DNA from: an uncultured Oscillospiraceae bacterium
Lineage (GTDB): Bacteria > Bacillota > Clostridia > Oscillospirales > Oscillospiraceae
Length of the DNA: 5,230 nt
NCBI GenBank assembly: GCA_934623545.1
Contig: CAKTVN010000133.1
Location: 1-5,230 of the forward strand
Direction: 5' to 3'
Shown: piece by piece, positions 1 to 4,584 of the stretch
Position numbering within the stretch: the stretch's first letter is position 1
Layout: each line of letters opens with the position of its first letter
Made by a program: the position numbers and the translations under genes
The notes under the pieces: model-generated
Seen by the model: only the letters and a program-made list of their open reading frames with translations
Databases searched by the model: none
Told to the model about the DNA's origin: nothing

Positions 1-249
1 GGAAACAATACGCTGGTGGACCTTGTGACGGACACGCAGGCGGAAAGCCAATTCTTAGAGGTCGAGCAGGAAGAGCTGGCCGAGGCGGTACGAGCAGCCT
101 TGCAGCAGATCCCGGACGAACTGCGCGAGGCGCTGATTGGCGCGTTCTGGTTTGACAAGTCGGTTAACGCACGGGTGCGGAACACTGCCCTGAAAGCGCT
201 CAGAAAGCCCACAATCAGCCGAGCACTGCGGGCGTATATTTTTTACTGA
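1..249 (+). CDS. C-terminal part of a sigma-70 region 4-like phage transcription regulator, 5' end outside the window
   Basis: The frame is open to the left edge, so the true start may lie upstream; an internal GTG at position 16 is the first possible start visible. The tail LKALRKPTISRALRAY and the segment around LQQIPDELREALIGAFWF resemble region 4 of the sigma-like regulators that often sit just before the terminase genes of Clostridia phages, where they are thought to switch on late transcription. In that family about 13-18 residues forming the helix-turn-helix normally separate the FW-F/YF motif from the RVRQIE-ALR-LR helix. Here only about DKSVNA remains, so the recognition helix seems to be missing. 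The next gene begins 53 bases later and looks like a small terminase, which fits the role. The family call rests on motif memory, and the DNA-binding ability is doubtful. Confidence 0.55.
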   Translation, partial: GNNTLVDLVTDTQAESQFLEVEQEELAEAVRAALQQIPDELREALIGAFWFDKSVNARVRNTALKALRKPTISRALRAYIFY

Positions 250-250
250 C

Positions 251-270
251 CCGGCGCTTTTCGCCGGTTT
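251..270 (+). terminator. short GC hairpin with a brief T run after the sigma-like gene
   Basis: CCGGCG (251-256) pairs with CGCCGG (262-267) around a CTTTT loop and is followed by TTTC. The stem is only 6 bp and the T run is short, so it is at best a weak terminator or attenuator between the regulator gene and the terminase-like gene. Confidence 0.35.
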
Positions 271-302
271 CTGGCGGTTATAGCATGGAAAGGAGTGATG
301 AA

Positions 303-674
303 TTGACACCAAGAAAGGAAAAAGCGCTGCGGGCGCTTCTTGTGAGCCGCACACGGGCGGAAGCGGCAGCAATTGCCGGAATCGGAGAAAGCACCCTGCG
401 GGAGTACATGAAGGACACTGAATTCATGGAGCGGTACAAGCAGGCGTTCGGCGATATGGTGCGCGACGCCACGCGGCAAGCACAGCAGACATTAAGCCCG
501 GCTTTGTCAACGCTGCGCGAGATCATGGAAGACAAGGGCGAACAGGCGCAGGCACGCATTTCTGCCGCCCGCTCGGTGCTGGAATACTCGCTGAAGCTGT
601 GCGAACAGACGGATATTCTGGAGCAGCTGCGCGAACTGGAGAAATGGAGGGATGAAACCGATGCAGGCTATTGA
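303..674 (+). CDS. phage terminase small subunit-like helix-turn-helix protein
   Basis: This 123-residue protein starts MTPRKEKALRALL and has a helix-turn-helix at about residues 17-37 (TRAEAAAIAGIGESTLREYM). A long, Ala-, Gln- and Glu-rich helical region follows, ending in ILEQLRELEKW. The layout matches small-terminase-like proteins of Firmicutes phages (phBC6A51-type HTH), which recognise viral DNA and recruit the large terminase for packaging. I chose the TTG at 303 because a perfect AAAGGAG (289-295) lies 7 bases before it; the ATG at 285 lies upstream of that site and has none of its own. Its stop overlaps the next gene by 14 nt. No large terminase gene follows, although one normally does, so the protein may redirect a helper phage's packaging or may be a relic. 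A plain DNA-binding regulator is the alternative. Confidence 0.65.
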   Translation: MTPRKEKALRALLVSRTRAEAAAIAGIGESTLREYMKDTEFMERYKQAFGDMVRDATRQAQQTLSPALSTLREIMEDKGEQAQARISAARSVLEYSLKLCEQTDILEQLRELEKWRDETDAGY

Positions 675-951
675 GCGAAGACTTGCAGCCTTGCAGAAAT
701 ACATCAAAGCCCGTCCGCCAGGTGAAACAGTTTTTCTTACCGAAGATGGCCGAGAGTTCCGTACAAGGCAGGATATTTTTTCTTATCTTCTGGAGCACGG
801 AGCATACACCCCGGACGGACGCCGCATTGTGCGTTACCCGCACCCCAGCAAGAATATAGATCCCCTGAGCCTGTCCCTATATCAGCTGATCGATGAAGCA
901 ATCAAGGTCGGGCACCTGGACTTGCTGGAAGGATTGGAGGAGGACGCGTGA
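661..951 (+). CDS. small phage-cassette protein of unknown function
   Basis: This 96-residue protein is not one I recognise. Residues 1-20 form a basic amphipathic helix (MQAIERRLAALQKYIKARPP). The middle looks like a small beta unit (ETVFLTEDGREF), then comes a helix with DIFSYLLEHG, and the end is acidic (LLEGLEEDA). There is no signal peptide or membrane segment. I chose ATG 661 because GGAGG at 646-650 is 10 bases upstream; the in-frame ATG at 652 is only one base from that site. The gene overlaps the upstream terminase-like gene by 14 nt and the next gene by 4 nt (GTGA), so translation is probably coupled. Its place between a small terminase-like gene and head-tail genes suggests a packaging or virion accessory role, which is inference only. 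Confidence 0.6.
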   Translation: MQAIERRLAALQKYIKARPPGETVFLTEDGREFRTRQDIFSYLLEHGAYTPDGRRIVRYPHPSKNIDPLSLSLYQLIDEAIKVGHLDLLEGLEEDA

Positions 952-1217
952 ACGAGATAAAAGCACGGCTTGGAAAGCTGAGGGATTTTCAAAATCAGCG
1001 GGCCGGGGAGATCCCTCCCGTTAGCTCCACTGCATTTCAGATGCGTCTTTTGCTCTTTCCTATCTTTTCGCAAAGCGCAGACTGGATGAACGCAGAGGAG
1101 AAAGCCGCGGTGCTCGAACTGAACCCGCTCGACTTCGCGGAGGGATATAGCCGGAACACCGTACTGGAGGCACAGGAAATTATCAGGCGTGAGGACACGC
1201 AGAAAGGAAAAATATGA
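948..1217 (+). CDS. small phage-cassette protein of unknown function with GTG start
   Basis: An 89-residue protein of unrecognised family. It begins with a charged helix (MNEIKARLGKLRDFQNQRAG) and has a hydrophobic patch around residues 33-40 (RLLLFPIF), too short and too flanked by polar residues to be a clear membrane span. It ends in a Glu/Arg-rich helix, EAQEIIRRED. The GTG start is supported by GGAGGAGG (936-943), 4 bases upstream, and by the 4-nt GTGA overlap with the preceding stop. Its own stop overlaps the next ATG by 4 nt (ATGA). These two overlaps on both sides are good evidence of a real gene translated within one operon. No function can be assigned from the sequence. Confidence 0.6.
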   Translation: MNEIKARLGKLRDFQNQRAGEIPPVSSTAFQMRLLLFPIFSQSADWMNAEEKAAVLELNPLDFAEGYSRNTVLEAQEIIRREDTQKGKI

Positions 1218-1885
1218 GCAAATATAACACATACGCACGGCAGCTTGACACTGCATTCAGAAGCGCCCGCGACGAATACGCCGCGGCCTATGACAACCTC
1301 GTGCAGGCCCGGCGGGCCGACACTGACGCAAAGGCATGGAGGCCTAACGACACTGCCGAAGACAAGCAGCTGCGCACCGCAACAGCGGCGCTCGATCTGA
1401 ACAAAGCAGACGCGGAGTTCAAAATTGCGGATGGCCGAATCTGGCCGGAGTTTGACGCGAAGTGCAAAGAGCTGCGCAAGGAGCTTGAAAAGGCCGTTCA
1501 GAAGGACGGTTTTGCGAACCCGGACGCGATTGATACAAACGCGCTGGAGCTGCTGAAATCGGGCGTACTGACCGTGAATGACTACTATTCTCTCGCGGAG
1601 CGGTACGACGGCAACAGCACCATGCTGAAGCTGCTTTCCAAGTATGCGCTGGACGCCGCCGACAGCACAGATGATGTCAAAGAGGCAGCGGCACTGCGTA
1701 TGCTTTCTGACAACTGCAAAACAGGTGCAGGCGCGGTTCTGCGGGCGTGGAACGAGCTGGAAGGGCTTGCAGGCTACTGTTCTGGCCGCGGCGGAAGCAG
1801 AAACGCACCCACTTCCCCTGATTTTGCTATCAGCATGGGAAAATGGTGGGAAGAGTTGGCCGGTCAGTCTATCGAGAATTTTTAA
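1214..1885 (+). CDS. 223-residue phage protein of unknown function, mostly helical
   Basis: The largest protein in the window. Residues 1-95 or so are strongly helical and charged with Ala-rich heptad-like stretches (FRSARDEYAAAYDNLVQARR, KCKELRKELEKAV), a likely coiled coil. A second part contains LELLKSGVLTVNDYYSLAERY and helical segments up to about residue 180. The C-terminus has a Gly-rich linker (YCSGRGGSRN) and ends with SMGKWWEELAGQS. It resembles conserved hypothetical proteins I associate with Clostridia prophages, but I cannot name a family. The start follows AAAGGAA (1203-1209) and overlaps the previous stop by 4 nt. The next gene begins 10 bases after its stop. A scaffold-like or virion-accessory role would fit the coiled coil and the gp10 gene nearby, but nothing in the sequence proves it. 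Confidence 0.7.
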   Translation: MSKYNTYARQLDTAFRSARDEYAAAYDNLVQARRADTDAKAWRPNDTAEDKQLRTATAALDLNKADAEFKIADGRIWPEFDAKCKELRKELEKAVQKDGFANPDAIDTNALELLKSGVLTVNDYYSLAERYDGNSTMLKLLSKYALDAADSTDDVKEAAALRMLSDNCKTGAGAVLRAWNELEGLAGYCSGRGGSRNAPTSPDFAISMGKWWEELAGQSIENF

Positions 1886-1895
1886 GGGGGCAGAT

Positions 1896-2015
1896 ATGGG
1901 ATATATGATCATCGGGGCGGGACTTTTCCTCGCGGGCGCATTCTTCGGAATAGTCTTTGAGAGCTACGGGGAAATCTGGCAGGAACGGAGAGATAAGAAC
2001 CATGACAACCGTTGA
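1896..2015 (+). CDS. 39-residue single-span membrane protein with a glycine-zipper-like motif
   Basis: A very short gene with sequence MGYMIIGAGLFLAGAFFGIV followed by a polar, charged tail (QERRDKNHDNR). Residues 3-21 form one membrane helix with Gly at 7, 9, 14 and 18, a small-residue pattern that favours helix packing and oligomer formation. The charged C-terminus is probably cytoplasmic. AAGGGGG (1884-1890) lies 5 bases before the ATG. The gene starts 10 bases after the 223-residue gene and overlaps the gp10 gene by 14 nt, so it is embedded in the cassette. Small phage membrane proteins of this kind can be holin-like, antiholin-like or superinfection-related; none of these is shown here. 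Confidence 0.6.
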   Translation: MGYMIIGAGLFLAGAFFGIVFESYGEIWQERRDKNHDNR

Positions 2016-2418
2016 GTTCAAAGATCATAGCGCGGAATGCAAAGAGGAAATCAAGTCGCGGGCGTTGAAAGCGCTTACGATGTGCGGCCTTGTGGTGGAG
2101 AAATTCGCAAAGCAGCTTGCACCGGCTGACACCGGCCTTTTGCGCAACAGTATCACGTGGGCACTTGCCGGAAAGAAGCCAGCTGCGAAGTCGTACAAGG
2201 CCAATAAGCCAAAAAATGGGGTGATTCAGACAGGCGAATACAGCGGTACAGCGCCGAATGATGATGAATTATCCGTTTTCGTCGGTACAAACGTCGAGTA
2301 TTCGCCACATGTGGAGCTTGGAACGTCAAGACAGGACGCACAGCCGTTTTTGAAACCTGCGGCAACGGACAGCAAAAGCACATTGATTCAGTGTTTCCAA
2401 AAAGCGTTTGAAGATTAA
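2002..2418 (+). CDS. HK97-gp10 family phage head-tail connection protein
   Basis: This 138-residue protein has the two hallmarks of the HK97-gp10 family: LAPADTGLLRNSI at about residues 39-51 and the C-terminal VEYSPHVELGTSRQDAQPFL block at about 98-117, followed by KPA. Family members are about 110-150 residues long and act at the head-tail junction or in tail completion of siphoviruses. I chose ATG 2002 because GGAG (1987-1990) lies 11 bases before it and the longer frame from 1957 adds residues encoded inside the membrane-protein gene. It overlaps that gene by 14 nt. It is the last identifiable gene of the rightward cassette; the adaptor and head-closure genes that normally precede it and the major tail gene that normally follows are absent. 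Confidence 0.85.
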   Translation: MTTVEFKDHSAECKEEIKSRALKALTMCGLVVEKFAKQLAPADTGLLRNSITWALAGKKPAAKSYKANKPKNGVIQTGEYSGTAPNDDELSVFVGTNVEYSPHVELGTSRQDAQPFLKPAATDSKSTLIQCFQKAFED

Positions 2419-2421
2419 GCC

Positions 2422-2572
2422 AAAAGGAAGGAGAAGCAAACAGGCCAACAGCCGGGAGAAAGCCCCGGTGTCCGTCGGCAGCGCTTGCGGAGCCGCCCAC
2501 TCTTTGCAACGTTGCAAAATCCTGCGCGAAGTACTGCGCAGGTACGCCGCTAAAGCACCTGCGGCGTGCTGA
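2422..2572 (+). pseudogene. ribosome binding site with an open frame but no start codon (possible decayed gene)
   Basis: Four bases after the gp10 stop lies a near-ideal AAAAGGAAGGAG (2422-2433). At the ideal 7-base spacing the sequence reads CAG (2441-2443), not a start codon. That codon opens a stop-free run of 43 codons (QANSREKAPVS... to the TGA at 2570-2572). The nearest in-frame candidate start is GTG 2468, 34 bases from the site. This looks like a gene that lost its start, or the remnant of a deleted downstream gene. The encoded peptide is basic and Cys-containing and matches nothing I know. The same bases also form hairpins, so an RNA function is the main alternative. Confidence 0.3.
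2450..2570 (+). other. hairpin-rich intergenic stretch
   Basis: Between gp10 and the terminator there is a run of inverted repeats: CCGGG/CCCGG (2452-2456 with 2464-2468), a 16-bp perfect palindrome TTTGCAACGTTGCAAA (2503-2518), CCTGCGC/GCGCAGG (2521-2527 with 2536-2542) and ACGCCGC/GCGGCGT (2544-2550 with 2561-2567). This density suggests a folded RNA tail or a processed small RNA, or protein-binding dyads in DNA. I recognise no known RNA family. Confidence 0.4.
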
Positions 2573-2602
2573 CCATCTGTTCTAAGCCCTACAATATAGA
2601 CG

Positions 2603-2634
2603 AAGGGAGCGGGAAAAACCCCGCTCCCTTTGTT
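2603..2634 (+). terminator. rightward terminator of the phage cassette
   Basis: AAGGGAGCGGG (2603-2613) pairs perfectly with CCCGCTCCCTT (2620-2630) across a six-base AAAAAC loop. It is followed by TGTT, which makes a short T run together with the end of the stem. The 11-bp GC-rich stem is strong and the T tract is imperfect. It closes the rightward transcript before the convergent operon. Confidence 0.75.
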
Positions 2635-2690
2635 GCAACGCCGCACACGCCGTCAGAAGCTATATGGCCGCTCCGTTTATGCGGGAGAAT

Positions 2691-2730
2691 AAAAAACGCC
2701 GTTGTGGGGCTTGTACGGCCCCACAGTGGC
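2691..2730 (-). terminator. terminator of the leftward operon
   Basis: TGTGGGGC (2703-2710) pairs with GCCCCACA (2718-2725) across a 7-base loop, extended by GCC/GGC on the outside. Read leftward, the hairpin is followed a few bases later by six T (complement of 2691-2696). It lies 10 bases beyond the stop of the last leftward gene. The rest of 2635-2739 holds no gene I can support. Confidence 0.75.
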
Positions 2731-2739
2731 ATATGCTTT

Positions 2740-2925
2740 TTAATCATCCGGGCGGTACGTAAAGCCTTCTGGCAGAAGATTGACGATCTGACGGTATGGG
2801 ATCACACAATCCGGCAGCGGGCAGCGAAAGCAGCTTGCGCAGTATGGGCATATCTCGTTCCGCTTGCGCGGTCGACCCTTTTTCCTGCGTGGGCGCAGCG
2901 GGCGTTCAGCCTGCTTGTTGGTCAT
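2740..2925 (-). CDS. 61-residue Cys-rich protein with an AT-hook-like basic motif
   Basis: The N-terminus carries a dense basic tract, RPRRKKGRPRKR, at about residues 11-22. Its GRP core flanked by basic residues resembles an AT-hook, a minor-groove DNA-binding element. It is followed directly by CPYCASCFRCPLPDC (C-x2-C-x2-C-x2-C-x4-C), a spacing that suggests a bound metal. The combination suggests a small nucleic-acid-binding protein; the function is unknown. I chose ATG 2925 because the upstream part of the frame is mostly inside the previous gene. No strong ribosome site is visible, and the start overlaps the 97-residue gene by 20 nt, so coupled translation is likely. It is the last gene of the leftward operon. 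Confidence 0.6.
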   Translation of the reverse strand: MTNKQAERPLRPRRKKGRPRKRNEICPYCASCFRCPLPDCVIPYRQIVNLLPEGFTYRPDD

Positions 2926-3199
2926 GGCTTTTGATCTGCGGAATCCACACATTGCGAATGTGGGAGATTACCCGCAGGCTGTACTGTTGTGTGCGTGCAT
3001 CGGCGTAGGGCTGTTTTGTGCGTATTGACTTAATGAGGCGCTTGCAGTCGGCTTTTGTCATTCCCTCCGGTGGAGTTATGTCCGGTACAGCAGCAGATTC
3101 CTCGAGCAACTTGTCCTGCATAAGAGCAAGGAAAAGGCGTACTTCATTTTCGTTAAGAGAAAGAATCTGACTGTACAGATTGTCTTTGATATCGCTCAT
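2906..3199 (-). CDS. 97-residue leftward-operon protein of unknown function
   Basis: The N-terminus (MSDIKDNLYSQILSLNENEVRLFLALMQDKLLEE) predicts two amphipathic helices. A loop with TPPEGMTK follows, then a basic second half (CKRLIKSIRTKQPYADAR). No domain I can name. I chose ATG 3199 because GGGAGGGG (3207-3214) lies 7 bases before it; the in-frame TTG at 3205 touches that site. The gene begins 2 bases after the stop of the 56-residue gene and overlaps the Cys-rich gene by 20 nt. The all-helical start and basic remainder would suit a small regulator or a replication accessory, but this is inference. Confidence 0.6.
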   Translation of the reverse strand: MSDIKDNLYSQILSLNENEVRLFLALMQDKLLEESAAVPDITPPEGMTKADCKRLIKSIRTKQPYADARTQQYSLRVISHIRNVWIPQIKSHDQQAG

Positions 3200-3201
3200 T
3201 T

Positions 3202-3372
3202 TCAACCCCTCCCAATGCTGCGGCTTGTCTCCGTCGCATATTTCTGTCCTTTTTCAGCCTTTCGCTGCCGGATCATTTTCAGCAATTCCTTCCGCTCGTC
3301 TGGCGTCAATTCCAATACAGCAGCCTTAAATTCTTCGCGTAACTGGTCTACGTTGTTTTGAAGATTGTCCAT
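3202..3372 (-). CDS. 56-residue helical protein of unknown function
   Basis: A short gene encoding MDNLQNNVDQLREEFKAAVL and then a highly charged amphipathic helix containing LTPDERKELLKMIRQRKAEK. It is probably one or two helices that self-associate or bind a partner. The start is secure: TAAGGAGG (3383-3390) lies 10 bases upstream and overlaps the stop codon of the preceding gene. The stop is 2 bases before the next ATG. The shared operon spacing and the excellent ribosome site are the main evidence that it is real. No family is recognised. Confidence 0.65.
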   Translation of the reverse strand: MDNLQNNVDQLREEFKAAVLELTPDERKELLKMIRQRKAEKGQKYATETSRSIGRG

Positions 3373-3387
3373 AATAATTAGTCCTCC

Positions 3388-3741
3388 TTAGTAGCACATT
3401 TCATAAAAGCGCAATTCCCGAATGCGCCCGCTGAAAAAGTGGTTGATGTTGTAATCGCAGCGGCGGTATCTTGTCTGGAAATGCTGGTCGATCATGGGCA
3501 GGTAGCTCTCCGGCGGAATGTCGGCGTATGCGCTGCCCCGGTCGGCCTGCTCGATCCACGGCATATCCCGGACGATGCGCACGATCTGACTTGCGCAGAT
3601 CAGCGGGTGCGGTCTGCCAATGTGCGACTCGTATTGCTCGAAGTAGCACCGGAACACGCCGAGCGCTTCGTCCAGCGTGTACGGCCCTCCGGGGAATACC
3701 GAAGCTGTGATATCCGCGAATTTGTCAAAATCAAACAGCAA
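3388..3741 (-). CDS. 117-residue conserved-looking mobile-element protein, function unknown
   Basis: Starts at a TTG with AAAGGAGG (3749-3756) 7 bases upstream. The protein begins LLFDFDKFADITASVF, has a helical middle (LDEALGVFRCYFEQYESHIG) and an RPHPLICASQIVRIV segment. It ends in an aromatic, Arg-rich block, QHFQTRYRRCDYNINHFFSG, followed by RIRELRFYE. I recall similar endings in hypothetical proteins next to replication genes of Clostridia phages and conjugative elements, but no function is established. Its start lies inside the out-of-frame tail of the replication-like gene, and its stop sits in the ribosome site of the next gene, so it is a tightly packed operon member. A structural helper or DNA-metabolism role is only a guess from context. 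Confidence 0.7.
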   Translation of the reverse strand: MLFDFDKFADITASVFPGGPYTLDEALGVFRCYFEQYESHIGRPHPLICASQIVRIVRDMPWIEQADRGSAYADIPPESYLPMIDQHFQTRYRRCDYNINHFFSGRIRELRFYEMCY

Positions 3742-3862
3742 CTATCTGCCTCCTTTGTCGGGGTGGGTGGAGCGGAGCGCGGAAGCGGCTCCGTTCCCTT
3801 ATACCCTTATACAGTCTACTTCTTACTTCTACTTCTGTTTCTTCTTCTACTTCTGTGTCATT
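3731..3862 (-). pseudogene. out-of-frame C-terminal tail of the replication-like gene
   Basis: In another frame from the gene upstream, 43 codons read NDTEVEEETEVEVRSRLYKG and then a basic tail ending QRRQIVAV. The low-complexity acidic start is typical of linkers in replisome-organiser-like proteins and joins perfectly to the ADRSIS of the upstream gene if one 10-bp repeat unit is removed. It overlaps the start of the 117-residue gene by 11 nt, which fits an ancestral coupled arrangement. There is no start codon or ribosome site of its own. Confidence 0.5.
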
Positions 3863-4133
3863 CGATATCGGTCGATATCGACCGATCAGCGCCATGTCTT
3901 GCCGTGATTCGCTGCACATATCGCGCCCAGGCTTCTTCCATGTCCGGCATGAACGCAGAGAACGCAACGCTTTCGATGGGAGACAGGTTTACGGGCTTTT
4001 CGCCTGTCTCCAAGAAGTCCCAGCAGGCCAGCAGCACGTTCACCGCTGTTTCCGGGGATAGCTGCCTGACCAGCTCCCGGCGCTCCAGCTTCATCTTGAA
4101 CCAGCTGGGGTGCTTGTCCTTGTCCTTCGCCAT
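3858..4133 (-). CDS. phage replication-organiser-like N-terminal domain (DnaD/DUF6291-like), truncated by a frame break
   Basis: The 91-residue product has KHPSWFKMKLERRELVRQL, then a helical segment ETAVNVLLACWDFLETGEKP, then ESVAFSAFMPDMEEAWARY. This resembles the N-terminal domain of phage replisome-organiser/DnaD-like proteins (pattern WFK...L...YF-TGE...FS-F-P-DE), which help load helicase at replication origins. The ATG at 4133 follows GAGAGGG by 5 bases. The frame ends at ADRSISTDIE, exactly at a 10-bp tandem duplication (3861-3880). Removing one copy joins it to a further 43 codons and gives a 130-residue protein with a Glu/Thr/Val-rich tail, as acidic linkers in this family often look. 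The present form is therefore probably truncated. A complete small family member ending here is the alternative. Confidence 0.6.
   Translation of the reverse strand: MAKDKDKHPSWFKMKLERRELVRQLSPETAVNVLLACWDFLETGEKPVNLSPIESVAFSAFMPDMEEAWARYVQRITARHGADRSISTDIE
3861..3880. repeat. 10-bp tandem duplication of TCGATATCG units at the frame break
   Basis: Two adjacent 10-bp units, TTCGATATCG and GTCGATATCG, differ only in the first base. The unit length is not a multiple of three, so gain or loss of one unit shifts the frame of the leftward gene that crosses it. Each unit contains the palindrome CGATATCG, so the copies can also pair with each other. Confidence 0.8.
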
Positions 4134-4143
4134 TGCTGCCCTC

Positions 4144-4419
4144 TCACGCCACAGTGAAGCGGCGGCTGGTGGTGGACTTGGTGAAGTGCTCGGCCAGCTC
4201 CGGCATGGCCTTCTTGAACGCCGTGCTGTCGAACCGGCTGCTGGTCACGGTCTTCCAAGTGATCTTGTAATCCGTACCCGTCAGCGTGTCGGCATCGATG
4301 GCAGTCATGTGCGCCTTGATCGCGTCCTGAATGCTCTCGATCTCAGCGGCCAGCTCGTCGGCCATGTGGCGCAGCTCGCGAAGCTCGTTGACCTTGCTCT
4401 GAATTTCTGTGTTGCTCAT
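4144..4419 (-). CDS. 91-residue coiled-coil phage accessory protein, first gene of the leftward operon
   Basis: Residues 1-38 (MSNTEIQSKVNELRELRHMA then DELAAEIESIQDAIKAHM) form a clear leucine/isoleucine-heptad coiled coil. A small beta-rich domain follows (TGTDYKITWKTVTSSRFDST), then AFKKAMPELAEHF and an STTSRRFTVA ending. I recognise this shape from early-region phage genes of Clostridia, where it is annotated as hypothetical; a recombination or nuclease-inhibitor link has no support here. I chose ATG 4419 because AAAGGGG (4429-4435) precedes it by 9 bases and the protein starts naturally at the coiled coil. An in-frame TTG at 4464 would add 15 basic residues. The next gene starts 10 bases downstream. 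Confidence 0.65.
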   Translation of the reverse strand: MSNTEIQSKVNELRELRHMADELAAEIESIQDAIKAHMTAIDADTLTGTDYKITWKTVTSSRFDSTAFKKAMPELAEHFTKSTTSRRFTVA

Positions 4420-4464
4420 TGGTAAAGCCCCTTTCCTTTTTCGGCGGGCTGTGCTATACTGCAA

Positions 4465-4584
4465 TCAGCCCTTTTCGGCTGCGCTTCCGGCTTGCTTCCT
4501 ACGGCCTCCGGGAGCGCTTTTTCTTTGTCTTGGGGAACTCCGGCGGCTGGGGGCTTTCAACTGATCTCGTGAGCCTTGCTGCAC
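4465..4584 (-). CDS. candidate 39-residue basic leader peptide
   Basis: In the leader of the leftward operon a GTG at 4584 follows GGGAAGGA by 8 bases and opens 39 codons (VQQGSRDQLKAPSRRSSPRQ, then an Arg/Lys/Ser-rich end ...GSAAEKG). Its stop directly precedes an in-frame TTG extension of the coiled-coil gene. The composition is highly basic and low in complexity, and the same bases form hairpins on the other strand, so the reading frame may be accidental. A regulatory upstream ORF is possible. Confidence 0.25.
   Translation of the reverse strand: MQQGSRDQLKAPSRRSSPRQRKSAPGGRRKQAGSAAEKG
4481..4526 (+). terminator. rightward terminator-like hairpin inside the leftward leader
   Basis: GCGCTTCCGG (4481-4490) pairs with CCGGGAGCGC (4508-4517), one G-T pair included, and is followed by TTTTTCTTT (4518-4526). 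It has full terminator form only when read rightward, opposite to the operon around it, so it could end an antisense RNA or stop read-through coming from the left. Confidence 0.5.

Noticed and set aside
285..302. ATG at 285 as start of the small-terminase-like gene
   Set aside because: The AAAGGAG ribosome site lies after this ATG and 7 bases before the in-frame TTG at 303, so the TTG is the better start.
1037..1912. A 291-codon leftward open frame opposite the rightward cassette
   Set aside because: It is antisense to the 223-residue gene and its neighbours; the GC-rich codon pattern leaves the opposite strand open. It has no ribosome site, and the composition is rich in Cys, Val and Arg in the way typical of shadow frames.
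2395..2425. Programmed frameshift at the end of gp10 joining it to the open frame beyond
   Set aside because: The A-rich runs near the stop are not a clean slippery heptamer with a downstream structure at the right distance, and gp10 is already of normal length with its full C-terminal motif.
2566..2934. A 122-codon rightward open frame across the terminators and the Cys-rich gene
   Set aside because: It runs through two terminators and is antisense to the 61- and 97-residue genes. It has no ribosome site and no protein motif.
3439..4425. A 328-codon rightward open frame opposite the leftward operon
   Set aside because: It runs antisense to three tightly packed genes that have good ribosome sites and recognisable protein features. 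Its own translation is low in complexity, with a polyleucine-like stretch made from the antisense of the Glu-rich tail, and it has no ribosome site.
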